Shown one piece after another: positions 8,915 through 15,599 of a DNA stretch of 64,000 nucleotides. The position numbers and the translations under genes were made by a program. The stretch lies in NCBI RefSeq assembly GCF_000383415.1, contig NZ_KB911257.1:286558-350557 (forward strand), given 5' to 3'. This DNA is from Hyphomicrobium zavarzinii ATCC 27496. Its GTDB lineage: Bacteria; Pseudomonadota; Alphaproteobacteria; Rhizobiales; Hyphomicrobiaceae. How positions within the stretch are numbered: position 1 is the stretch's first letter; every line of letters begins with the position of its first letter. The notes below the pieces were generated by a model that had not been told where the DNA came from, did no database searches, and worked only from the letters and a program-made list of their open reading frames with translations.

Positions 8915-9249
8915 ACAAGCCCATCCCGAAATCGGGGACGTCTCCCAATCCACCTGAATGGGACGTCCCGCCTCTGGCGCCATCGCCACCCTGGATGGTC
9001 ATGCCCAAGTTGAGCCGCTGGGAGCGCGTGGCGCTCTCGTTCCTCTCGAAACCGCTGCGCATGCAGTGCGGCGCCAAGACCCGCGCGGGCGCCTCATGTC
9101 AGGCGCCGGCAATGCCCAACGGCCGTTGTAAGCTCCACGGAGGGCGTTCCACCGGTCCTCTCTCGGATGCCGGCCGAGAAAGGATTGCGGCCGCTCAACG
9201 ACGGCGGTGGGCAACGTGGCGAGCCGAGCGCCATGCGCTTCAGCCTTGA
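8911..9249 (+). CDS. HGGxSTG-motif protein
   Basis: 112 residues; start at ATG 8911 overlapping the previous stop. A Pro-rich N-terminus is followed by 'CGAKTRAG', 'CQAPAMPNGRCKLHGGRSTG' and then 'GRERIAAAQRRRWATWRAER'. The Cys/His spacing and the HGGxSTG signature define a small family common in alphaproteobacterial prophages. It may bind a metal or DNA; its biochemical function is not established. Confidence 0.8.
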   Translation: MNKPIPKSGTSPNPPEWDVPPLAPSPPWMVMPKLSRWERVALSFLSKPLRMQCGAKTRAGASCQAPAMPNGRCKLHGGRSTGPLSDAGRERIAAAQRRRWATWRAERHALQP

Positions 9250-9303
9250 CCTATACTTGACGGAAACCGTCGCGCATCATGGGGTATTAGAGAGCGTCAG
9301 GAA

Positions 9304-9777
9304 ATGGCGGATAGCGCAGAAGGCACCGGCGGCGGCGAACGCCCAATAGGGTGGTTCAACTATGGATGCAGCTATCTGGATGCGGCGGAGCACCTCGTCC
9401 GAGCGATCGAGCAAGGGCAGCTAACCCTTCGCTTCGATAGCCCCGTGTCCTTTCTTGTCGGGCATGGCCTCGAACTCCTGATCAAGGCCTATCTGCGATC
9501 AGCGGGCATGACTGACGCACAGGTTGAGAGGATTGGCCATAATCTCCAGACGCTCCTCTCCACCGCCGCAGCTCGGAACCTGGATTTCGAACTCACCGAG
9601 CTCGAGCAGGGGCACGTCGCTCTTCTGAATAGAGATTTCGGGGGGCGGCCCTACGCGGTCCGGTATCTAAGGACAGGTGCAAAGCAGGTGCACGACGATC
9701 GGGTCGTTCTCGCCGCGGCTCGGCGCCTTGAAGATCATATCAGGCCCGGAGTCCTTGCGTCTATGCGTGGAAGCTAG
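9304..9777 (+). CDS. HEPN-like helical protein
   Basis: 157 residues with SD-like AGGAA directly before the start. The pattern 'WFNYGCSYLDAAEHLVRAI' then 'SFLVGHGLELLIKAYLRSAG' then 'IGHNLQTLLSTAAARN' is the helix arrangement of HEPN-type proteins, in which a His near 'IGHNL' often precedes a helix. HEPN proteins include RNases of toxin and defence systems. The canonical R-x4-6-H motif is not clear, so an enzymatic role is unproven. It lies immediately upstream of the repeat array and on the same strand as the tail genes. Confidence 0.5.
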   Translation: MADSAEGTGGGERPIGWFNYGCSYLDAAEHLVRAIEQGQLTLRFDSPVSFLVGHGLELLIKAYLRSAGMTDAQVERIGHNLQTLLSTAAARNLDFELTELEQGHVALLNRDFGGRPYAVRYLRTGAKQVHDDRVVLAAARRLEDHIRPGVLASMRGS

Positions 9778-10030
9778 TCGACTGGTGCTTTGCGCAGGGC
9801 CTGTCGCGCAAATCGACGAACGCGCTTCGTAAACTGGCGCTTGATTTTCCTCAGCTCTCCGCGGCGCCAACGCAGCATGCGGCGACTGCGACGCGAAAAC
9901 GCATCACACTCTATCCCAGCACTGCCGCGGTTGCCCATCATGGATACGTCGTCCCTCTAGGGCTAACAATCTATGCAACACGCCACGTTGCGCAACACCC
10001 TATACGGGTGAGGCTCGGTGTTGCGCACGA

Positions 10031-10073
10031 GGTTTCAGCCCGACTGGTTTCAGAAGAGGTTTCAGGTGAAACC
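10031..10073. repeat. array block with GGTTTCA core
   Basis: GGTTTCAG occurs at 10031, 10046 and 10058, and its reverse complement TGAAACC at 10067. The third copy and the inverted copy form a near-perfect palindrome (GGTTTCA-GG-TGAAACC). The inverted copy could pair with any of the three direct copies, so mutually exclusive hairpins are possible. Confidence 0.85.
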
Positions 10074-10090
10074 GGGGGCTGTGACGGGAG

Positions 10091-10134
10091 GGTTTCCGCC
10101 AGACTGGTTTCCGAGCCGGTTTCCAGCGGAAACC
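10091..10134. repeat. array block with GGTTTCC core
   Basis: GGTTTCC occurs at 10091, 10106 and 10118, with the inverted copy GGAAACC at 10128. Offsets between direct copies (15 and 12 bases) are identical to the preceding block, which starts exactly 60 bases earlier. The A-to-C change at the seventh core position is present in all three direct copies and is matched by T-to-G in the inverted copy, so pairing is preserved. Confidence 0.85.
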
Positions 10135-10376
10135 GGGGGGCGTCGGGTTCGGATGCGCACCAACGAGAGCGCACCACCCGAACGCACCAGCCCAAGCTGG
10201 GGGGCGGTTACAGGTCGGTTGCAGGTGGCAGGGGTGTGTGCAACCTCGTGGCGCGTGCCACCATGCGCGATCACCGGCACCCATTGCCGGAATTTGGGAT
10301 TGGCGGCATGCGATGCCGGTCTGCCGTGTGTCACCTGTTTCACGGGCAGGCGCGCGAGGCAGCGCCAGCGCGCCAA

Positions 10377-10430
10377 CCGGTCGGGCTCGGCCGGACGGGT
10401 CGGGTCGAGCCGGACGGGTTGCGCCCGACC
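10377..10430. repeat. array block with CCGGWCGGG core
   Basis: CCGGTCGGG at 10377 and CCGGACGGG at 10391 and 10410, followed by the inverted CCCGACC at 10424, which is complementary to the first copy. It is the same three-direct-plus-one-inverted layout as the GGTTTCA and GGTTTCC blocks but with an unrelated core. Confidence 0.75.
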
Positions 10431-10484
10431 GCCCACCCGATTCGTCCGCAAGAATTACGCCCGTAAATTTTGCCCCCGTTATTC

Positions 10485-10790
10485 TTACGGGGGTTCTGGC
10501 TTCCGGTCGCGGCGCGGCCTGATCCACCGCGCGCCGCTGCCTCGTGCGCCATCCTCGGGCTGGAGTTCCACGCCCGCCGCGAGAAGGGCAGCAACGATGC
10601 GATCCCAAACATCGGCGGAGACGTGGCCGTGCCGTCGGCTCGGCGAGACGCTGAACGGCCCGCCAATCTCGATCCGATGAACGGTGCGAGGCGTCACGCC
10701 TGCCTTCTCAGCCAGATCGGCGACCGTCAAGCTGGCGAGCGCTCGAGCCGCCGTGATCTGGCGGCCATCGAAGGTTGGAAATTCATCCAT
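10485..10790 (-). CDS. XRE-type transcriptional regulator
   Basis: 101 residues. 'ITAARALASLTVADLAEKAG' followed by 'VTPRTVHRIEIGG' (about residues 11-44) is an XRE/Cro helix-turn-helix, with a second helix pair (VWDRIVAALLAAGVEL) and a basic tail. It is divergent from the second recombinase across a 124-base gap that contains palindromic half-sites, so it probably represses itself and the recombinase. The stop codon lies inside the last hairpin of the repeat array, so its transcript would run into the array. Confidence 0.85.
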   Translation of the reverse strand: MDEFPTFDGRQITAARALASLTVADLAEKAGVTPRTVHRIEIGGPFSVSPSRRHGHVSADVWDRIVAALLAAGVELQPEDGARGSGARWIRPRRDRKPEPP

Positions 10791-10830
10791 GGCGCCCGTT
10801 CAACCACGATTTCAAATAGGGCTCAATGGC

Positions 10831-10858
10831 ATCCCTTTACAGGGATAAATTATATCCC
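10831..10858. promoter_or_regulatory. palindromic operator between XRE gene and recombinase
   Basis: Three alternating half-sites: ATCCC (10831), GGGATA (10842) and TATCCC (10853). They form two overlapping palindromes, ATCCC-TTTACA-GGGAT and GGGATA-AATTA-TATCCC. AT-rich spacers and position between divergent genes indicate a regulator-controlled promoter. The natural candidate for binding is the adjacent XRE protein. Its direct/inverted/direct layout echoes the blocks of the nearby array. Confidence 0.7.
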
Positions 10859-10914
10859 TATATTGGATGTGACAAGAGGTGATTATCGCTACCTATCGGC
10901 TCAACGGGGAAGCC

Positions 10915-11994
10915 ATGAACTCGATCGTCGTCACCTACAATAACGGACAGGTCGCTCCGCACGCTGGTCTCTCGGAAAGCGCCCGGGCCTTTGCCGCGGC
11001 GTCGCTCGCCGAGAACACGCGGCGAGCCTACGCCGCGCAGTGGCGGCTCTGGACGGCCCACTGCCAGGCGAACGGCCTCACCGCTCTTCCTGCCGACACG
11101 ACGGCCGTGGCGAATTGGATCGCCCAGCGCGCAACGGAGGGCGACGTCGGCGGCAAGCGCCGCAAGGCCGGCGCGCGCGGCCAAGCGATCGCGACGCTCA
11201 GGACCGCGCTCGCCGCGATCGGCGCCGCGCATCAGGCCAACGGCATCGTGCTCGATACCGGCGCCGCCGAGTTGCGCATGGTCCTGAAAGGCATCCGCCG
11301 CGAGAAGACGGAAAAGATCGCCAAGGCCGCGCCGCTCCGCGCTGGGCTGCTCATGGAGGTGATCGCGGCTTTGGGCGACACGCCCCTCGAGGTTCGCGAT
11401 GCTGCCTTGCTGTCGCTCGGCTATGCGTTCGCGCGCCGCCGCTCCGAACTCGCTGGCCTCGATCTCGATCGCCTCGGCGACGGTGATGGCGTGCTTTCCA
11501 GCGATGCTCATGCTCTGACCGTCACCCTCATCCGGCACAAGACCCAAGCCGGTGAACCGCTGGTTTCGACCGTGCCCCGCGACGGAAGCGAAACCGCGGT
11601 GAAGGCGATCGAGCGCTGGGTAGCTCTCGCCGCCGTCAAATCGGGCGAACCGGTCCTGCGCCGAGTGCTCAAAGGCGGTAAGATCACCACCGAGCGCCTG
11701 CACCCGCAGAGCGTCACCGGCATCATCCAGCGCCGCGTTGCCGAGCACTTTATGCGCAAGGGCGTGCCGGCCGCCGTCGCCCAGCGCGAGGCCGAACTCT
11801 ATTCCGGCCACTCCCTCCGGCACGGCTTCTGCACCACGGCGGCTGAGGCGGGCGCCAGTGTCCAGGCGATCATGAGCGTCACCGGACACAAATCGGTCCC
11901 GATCGTCATGGGCTACACGGCCGCCGCAGATCGGGCGCGCATCAGCCCGCATCGGATCAAGGGCGTGGGGCTAACCTCGGCCGCTAAGCTTTAG
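10915..11994 (+). CDS. tyrosine recombinase (second, standalone type)
   Basis: Start at ATG 10915 preferred because GGGGAAG precedes it; a GTG 36 bases upstream in frame is possible. 359 residues. N-terminal SAM-like core-binding domain (about 20-110) and catalytic domain (about 135-345). The catalytic Arg lies in 'AFARRRSELAGL', the H-x-x-R in 'GHSLRHGF', the His in 'TGHKS' and the nucleophile Tyr in 'VMGYTAAADRA'. It lacks the DUF4102 arm domain of the first integrase and is only distantly related to it. It is divergent from the XRE regulator. Whether it acts on the repeat array, on a host site or on another element is unknown. Confidence 0.92.
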   Translation: MNSIVVTYNNGQVAPHAGLSESARAFAAASLAENTRRAYAAQWRLWTAHCQANGLTALPADTTAVANWIAQRATEGDVGGKRRKAGARGQAIATLRTALAAIGAAHQANGIVLDTGAAELRMVLKGIRREKTEKIAKAAPLRAGLLMEVIAALGDTPLEVRDAALLSLGYAFARRRSELAGLDLDRLGDGDGVLSSDAHALTVTLIRHKTQAGEPLVSTVPRDGSETAVKAIERWVALAAVKSGEPVLRRVLKGGKITTERLHPQSVTGIIQRRVAEHFMRKGVPAAVAQREAELYSGHSLRHGFCTTAAEAGASVQAIMSVTGHKSVPIVMGYTAAADRARISPHRIKGVGLTSAAKL

Positions 11995-12085
11995 GGCTTA
12001 CCGACCCGTACCGAATCTATGGGGAACGGTGACGAACTCTCATGATGAGTTGGGCCGAAGGCGAATCACCCGGTAATGGATTGAT

Positions 12086-12499
12086 ATGATCCTTTCACTG
12101 GATGATATCGACAAACTCCGGAGGTCGAGACCGAGGCGCTTGCTAAAGGTGGGCGAGCTTCCAAATGCGGTCAGGGAGGCCTTGGGGCTGTCGGTCCCTG
12201 ATGTGCACCTATCTACGGAGAGCCTGGAGCACATCAACAAGGATCATCCCGATGTGAATGACTTCGATCTGCTCCACCTGCCATTCGCCATCAAAAACGG
12301 ACTGCTTCTAAGGGAGAACAAGAAGCCATCGATCTTGCTGGCGTTCTACAAAGTCCCCGAGGACGAGCGCTACTACATTGCTGCGTTCAAGCTGGCCGAG
12401 AAGGGAAGTGAAATCTGGCTTAGTAGCTTCTACCGGGCGAAGAAAAATCAGCACATCAAGCTACGGCGCAAGGCGACCGTGTTGCAGGAGAGACGCTGA
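12086..12499 (+). CDS. candidate BECR-fold (RelE/Barnase-like) nuclease, phage type
   Basis: 137 residues. After a short helical N-terminus, 'VHLSTESLEHINKDHPD' is followed by 'LPFAIKNGLLLRENKKPSIL' and strands ending 'WLSSFYRAKKNQHIKLRRK'. The order (His-bearing helix, extended strands, then a final strand with Ser/Tyr/Arg/Lys) resembles the phage-associated Barnase/EndoU/ColicinE5/RelE nuclease families. In phages these domains are often fused to head proteins; here it stands alone, with no evident antitoxin next to it. The fold call is from pattern only. Confidence 0.45.
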   Translation: MILSLDDIDKLRRSRPRRLLKVGELPNAVREALGLSVPDVHLSTESLEHINKDHPDVNDFDLLHLPFAIKNGLLLRENKKPSILLAFYKVPEDERYYIAAFKLAEKGSEIWLSSFYRAKKNQHIKLRRKATVLQERR

Positions 12500-12509
12500 A
12501 ACAGAACAA

Positions 12510-12531
12510 GCGCGCCTCGGACCGGGCGCGC
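12510..12531 (+). terminator. GC-rich hairpin after nuclease-like gene
   Basis: GCGCGCC and GGCGCGC arms around TCGGACCG, eleven bases after the stop codon. There is no clear T tract, so it may be a weak or factor-assisted terminator. Confidence 0.35.
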
Positions 12532-12539
12532 CTGCGCTG

Positions 12540-13013
12540 AATTCGAAGCAAGGTGGGGCCTGCCACGTCAACCCCACAAAATGCGCCCGCTGTCCGGAAA
12601 TCCCTAGTGCGGTGCTACGGCAGGCAGATTAATCACCGTGTCACATGCTTCGAAGTTGAAGGTATGGAGTCGCCCTAACTCAGTCAATGATAGAAGTAGA
12701 ATCTTTGATAAAATTCAATGGCTTACAATTTCATTAGTAGTTAGAATCGGTTAGGCGGTTTCGCGGTGTGCGCAACTTGTGGCGACTGTGTTGAAAGCGT
12801 GACGGGTTCGCAAATGTTCCCCGCGGGCGCCGGTTGACACGATCAGCGCCGATAAAGCGAATTAGAAACGAGCGATCGAAGGCTAGTACGCTGTGTGTAT
12901 CTCGGTTCGATTCTAGAAAAATACGTCTACGAACGATACGTTTTGTGGGGGTGCAGTAAGCACGTGAATGCTTGCCCCGATGAGAAGCGGCGAGGCTGCA
13001 GGAGCGCGGACCA
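12540..13013. other. AT-richer gap without recognisable gene
   Basis: No convincing reading frame. Composition is clearly more AT-rich than the surroundings (notably 12640-12750), as in many element regulatory regions. A pair of ATACGT half-sites lies in the 12910-12945 stretch, and AGGAG precedes the next gene. It probably carries the promoter for the two small membrane-protein genes that follow. Confidence 0.4.
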
Positions 13014-13325
13014 ATGCAAACATTTCTCATACTTGCCGGGATGCTATGGGCCTTTGGCGGCATGGGAGTATTGGCGGCCGCGAAAAGCGCCATCCACGAG
13101 ATACTCGCATGTCTTGCAATTTCCTTCGCGGTGATGTTCTGGGCTTTCGCGGCCGTGCTGCATCAGCTTCGAGCGACGGCGAACGCTTTGACAACGGCCA
13201 TTCAGACAATCCCGCCCGACCAACGCAAGCACGAGGCGCACGCCAACGGGCACATGCGAGCAGATCCCGTTGACTACTGGCGACCGAGCCAAGCCGCTCA
13301 AGATCTCATCAACAGTGGCCACTAA
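13014..13325 (+). CDS. small membrane protein, two helices
   Basis: 103 residues with AGGAG upstream of the start. Two hydrophobic segments (about residues 2-22, 'FLILAGMLWAFGGMGVLAAA', and 28-50) form a hairpin in the membrane, followed by a polar helical tail ending in 'DYWRPSQAAQDLINSGH'. No family recognised. It is adjacent to a second membrane-anchored protein, so the two may work together. Confidence 0.6.
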   Translation: MQTFLILAGMLWAFGGMGVLAAAKSAIHEILACLAISFAVMFWAFAAVLHQLRATANALTTAIQTIPPDQRKHEAHANGHMRADPVDYWRPSQAAQDLINSGH

Positions 13326-13338
13326 ACGGGTGGGTGGC

Positions 13339-13818
13339 ATGGCGCGGAAGATCGGCCGGATCATCGGCGCGTCGCTAGTCTTCTGGTTCGCCGGACGAGT
13401 GTTGACCGGGGCAGGAGGCCAAACTGGCAGCGTACAGTCTCCAAGAGCAATCGAGAATGCTCGCCTCGATGCGGAAATTCAGCACGCTCTGAAGACGACG
13501 GGTACCTATGTTTCGACTGACAGTCGCTCTGCGCTTCCCCCGCGCGATGCTCTATGGGTTGCCCGCGTTGCGACCTTGGCTTGCCTATCTAAGCGAAGCA
13601 TCGAGACGATCCAGTTGTTGGATGCCCTAGGGAAGAGCGGAGGCGTTCGAAACCCGGCGTCAGATCCATCGAAGACTGATTGCGTCCACGTCGCAGCCGG
13701 CACCCGCATCGCTGTCGATGACTGGGGAGGCAAGACCGACATAGCAACGGTGCTGGTGCGAGGGTCCCATCGACGCTTTATGATTGCAGGAGACATAGGT
13801 GTTGAGCGCTTTCGTTGA
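13339..13818 (+). CDS. membrane-anchored hypothetical protein
   Basis: Start at ATG 13339, fourteen bases after the previous stop. About 159 residues: an uncleaved-signal-like N-terminus ('IIGASLVFWFAGRVLTGAGG', about residues 8-27) and a soluble domain with two Cys. The soluble part has a helical segment 'DALWVARVATLACLSKRSIE' and ends in a beta-rich stretch. Not recognised; likely exported or anchored facing the periplasm. Confidence 0.5.
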   Translation: MARKIGRIIGASLVFWFAGRVLTGAGGQTGSVQSPRAIENARLDAEIQHALKTTGTYVSTDSRSALPPRDALWVARVATLACLSKRSIETIQLLDALGKSGGVRNPASDPSKTDCVHVAAGTRIAVDDWGGKTDIATVLVRGSHRRFMIAGDIGVERFR

Positions 13819-13844
13819 TCGGTTGACGGATCGGGCCTCGATAC

Positions 13845-14072
13845 ATGTTTGAAATCACCGGCGACGACATCGCCCTTCTGAACGACACGGACCTGCGAAC
13901 GCTGATCGGCCGCCTGTGCGAAGCCGATCTTCGTCGGCGAGGCCACTCGACCTCCTACGTCACCTGGGGCGGCAACCAGACCGCAAAGGACGGCGGGCTC
14001 GATGTCTATGTAGCGCTACCGAGCAAGACTTCGCACCAGATACATCCGCACGACAAAACCCCGGAGCGGTGA
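13845..14072 (+). pseudogene. truncated N-terminus of a larger defence-type protein
   Basis: 75 residues. 'LRTLIGRLCEADLRRRGHST' then 'VTWGGNQTAKDGGLDVYVAL' looks like the start of large proteins with an N-terminal restriction-endonuclease-like fold, where 'WGGN...DGGLDV' carries acidic residues of the nuclease core. Here it stops after a short unrelated tail, and the terminator of the opposite gene begins inside its last codons. It is most simply a remnant left by a deletion, so the host protein's effector part is missing. Confidence 0.5.
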
Positions 14073-14084
14073 AGCTCCGGGGTT
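14057..14084 (-). terminator. intrinsic terminator for the 14.1-15.3 kb gene
   Basis: AACCCCGGAGC and GCTCCGGGGTT form an 11-bp stem around a six-base loop. On the minus strand it is followed by TT, and lies 27 bases past the stop of the minus-strand gene. It also overlaps the end of the truncated plus-strand reading frame. Confidence 0.75.
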
Positions 14085-14110
14085 CAAGGAATTGCCGACA
14101 ATCTCGGCAA

Positions 14111-15346
14111 TTACTCCGCCGCCACGAGACGGTGGCACCTGCCGACGCGCTGGGCGGCGGGGATCAGGCCACGCTCGCGCATGTCCTTCAGCCACTTCGA
14201 CGCCGTGCCCTTGTTGACGTGGTGGGCGTCGGCGAGTGCGTCCTGGCTGTCGATGCTGTGGCCGAGCGCAAGGCGCGTGACCACGTCGCGCTCGAATTCA
14301 ACCCGCGATGACGGACGGTTGCCCCCGTTGCGCGGATTGTCGGGCTTCGGACCGCGACGGTTGCCGCCGTTGCCCGAGTTGCCGTCATCGGGGCGCTTCG
14401 GTTGCCCAGGGCCAACCGCGCCGTGGTTTCCCGAGTTGCCGCCGTTGTCGAGCAACCCGGCAACCGGGAACGACGACTGCAGGGTGTCCTTGACGCTCGG
14501 TTGCGCCAGTTGCCCGGCCCACGGTTTCCGAGCGTTCCAACGGTCGGCTTCGGTTTCCTCTCGCGGCTCGGCGAACAACGGTGCGCCGAACGTGGCAATC
14601 AGAACAGCCGCGAGGCCGAATGCCCAGGCCCAACCGCTGGCCGCATATACCTCGAACCACGTCGGCTCGGCCGGACGCGGCAGCGCATCGAGCTTGGCCT
14701 TGAGGCCGGGCAGCTTCTGCTCCAGCTCGATCTTGCGGATCGCGCCGGCCATTTCCTGCCGCAGTTCGAGGATCGGCTTGCAGGCCTCGAAGCTGTCCTG
14801 CCGGGTGACGTCGTTGCACTCCTTCGTGCGGCGGAACACCGTGCGATCGACCGGTGCTACGCTCATGGCCGCCTGAACCTCGGCCGGGGTGCGGGCCCCT
14901 TCGAGGCGTTTCCATTCCGCCGAGGCCTTGTCGTAGTCGGCCTTGGCGATGTCGTAGGCGGTGCGCTGGCCGCCCTCGTCGCCGGTCTTGCCGCGCTGGG
15001 CTTCGAGAAGCGTCAGAGCGAGCGCCGCGACGGAGACGGTGAGCAGCAGGAGCGCGATCGGGGCAGCGATGGTGCGCTGCCTTGCGAGCGCGCCGGGTTT
15101 GAATGCCACCCACGCAGCGCGAGCCTGCGAGAGCGACATGGCGATGGCGGCGAGGACGAGCACGACGCCCGCGATCGAAACCGTGGCTTCGAAGCCGAAG
15201 GCGGCGACGTTGACGGTGAAGTGCTCGAGCTGCATGCCGAGCCCGTAGGCGCGGAGTGCGTTGACGGACGCCTCGGCGATGATGGCCGCGCCGAGCGGCA
15301 AGTAGGCCCATGGCGGTACGCGCCAGGTCGTGGTATGCGTGGTCAT
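14111..15346 (-). CDS. four-helix membrane protein with GGN repeats and a C-terminal winged helix
   Basis: Start at ATG 15346 chosen because AGGAGTTG lies upstream; the frame stays open further but without such a site. 411 residues. Membrane segments at about 12-34, 45-68, 88-108 and 232-255. A polar loop between the third and fourth contains a helical region with two Cys (about 175-195). Then comes a low-complexity stretch with repeated 'NSGN' and 'GGNR' units (about 300-345). It ends in a helix-turn-helix-like domain ('SIDSQDALADAHHVNKGTAS', then 'KWLKDMRERGLIPAA'). A membrane anchor joined to a DNA-binding tail is unusual for an element protein. Not recognised as a family. Confidence 0.7.
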   Translation of the reverse strand: MTTHTTTWRVPPWAYLPLGAAIIAEASVNALRAYGLGMQLEHFTVNVAAFGFEATVSIAGVVLVLAAIAMSLSQARAAWVAFKPGALARQRTIAAPIALLLLTVSVAALALTLLEAQRGKTGDEGGQRTAYDIAKADYDKASAEWKRLEGARTPAEVQAAMSVAPVDRTVFRRTKECNDVTRQDSFEACKPILELRQEMAGAIRKIELEQKLPGLKAKLDALPRPAEPTWFEVYAASGWAWAFGLAAVLIATFGAPLFAEPREETEADRWNARKPWAGQLAQPSVKDTLQSSFPVAGLLDNGGNSGNHGAVGPGQPKRPDDGNSGNGGNRRGPKPDNPRNGGNRPSSRVEFERDVVTRLALGHSIDSQDALADAHHVNKGTASKWLKDMRERGLIPAAQRVGRCHRLVAAE

Positions 15347-15523
15347 GCTTTCAACTCCTAGCTGGGTTTGAAGCGTGAGGCTCACCGCCCGGCATTGCAG
15401 TGCCGGGGCTAACGGTGGGCCTTTTGCGTGAAGATCGATATCCGAGCCGCTTGCCGCTGCCTGCTGACCGAAGTCTCGCGCTGGTTTGCGGGGCGGGAAG
15501 GTCAATACCCCTCAGAAATCACC

Positions 15524-15552
15524 TTGACAGTTTAAAATATAACTCATAATTC
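15524..15552 (+). promoter_or_regulatory. promoter-like -35/-10 pair
   Basis: TTGACA at 15524 and TAATTC at 15547 with a 17-base spacer, in an unusually AT-rich stretch upstream of the small regulator gene. It overlaps the first copy of the operator-like repeat. Confidence 0.5.
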
Positions 15553-15581
15553 TACATCGTCAAGTTTGTAATTAAACTCAT
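15529..15581. repeat. pair of operator-like direct repeats
   Basis: AGTTTAAAATATAACTCAT (15529-15547) and AGTTTGTAATTAAACTCAT (15563-15581) share both ends and differ in the middle. Each is itself near-palindromic (AGTTT…AAACT). Starts are 34 bases apart, about three helical turns. They sit between the divergent membrane protein and the ribbon-helix-helix-like gene, so are likely binding sites for that protein. Confidence 0.65.
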
Positions 15582-15599
15582 GTCGAGATACAAGTGCGC

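Larger units (their letters stand above)
9789..10493. repeat. array of sequence-diversified direct/inverted repeat blocks
   Basis: A 0.7-kb stretch with no convincing gene, built of successive blocks that each contain two or three direct copies of a core plus an inverted copy, with a different core in each block. In order: TTTGCGC/GCGCAAA (9789, 9806) and ACGAA/TTCGT (9816, 9826); GCAACAC twice then GGTGTTGCGCA (9975, 9992, 10017); GGTTTCAG three times then TGAAACC (10031, 10046, 10058, 10067); GGTTTCC three times then GGAAACC (10091, 10106, 10118, 10128); GCGCACCA twice plus CGCACCA (10155, 10169, 10183); GGTTACAGG, GGTTGCAGG then TGCAACC (10206, 10217, 10239); CCGGCA, TGCCGG, TGCCGG (10274, 10285, 10314); CTGCCGTG/CACGGGCAG (10321, 10341); CCGGTCGGG, CCGGACGGG twice, then CCCGACC (10377, 10391, 10410, 10424); TTACG/CGTAA and CCCCCGT/ACGGGGG (10455-10493). 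Function unknown. Confidence 0.75.

Noticed and set aside
9789-10493. CRISPR array
   Set aside because: Cores differ from block to block, there is no constant repeat with unique spacers, and no cas gene is nearby.
9789-10493. Integron attC sites
   Set aside because: The inverted pairs lack the RYYYAAC and GTTRRRY boxes, no gene cassettes lie between blocks, and the nearby recombinase lacks the extra domain of integron integrases.
10018-10680. Open frames across the repeat array, on both strands (up to 220 codons)
   Set aside because: The stretch is GC-rich and stop-poor in several frames at once. Products are low-complexity and have no SD. The repeats explain the sequence better.
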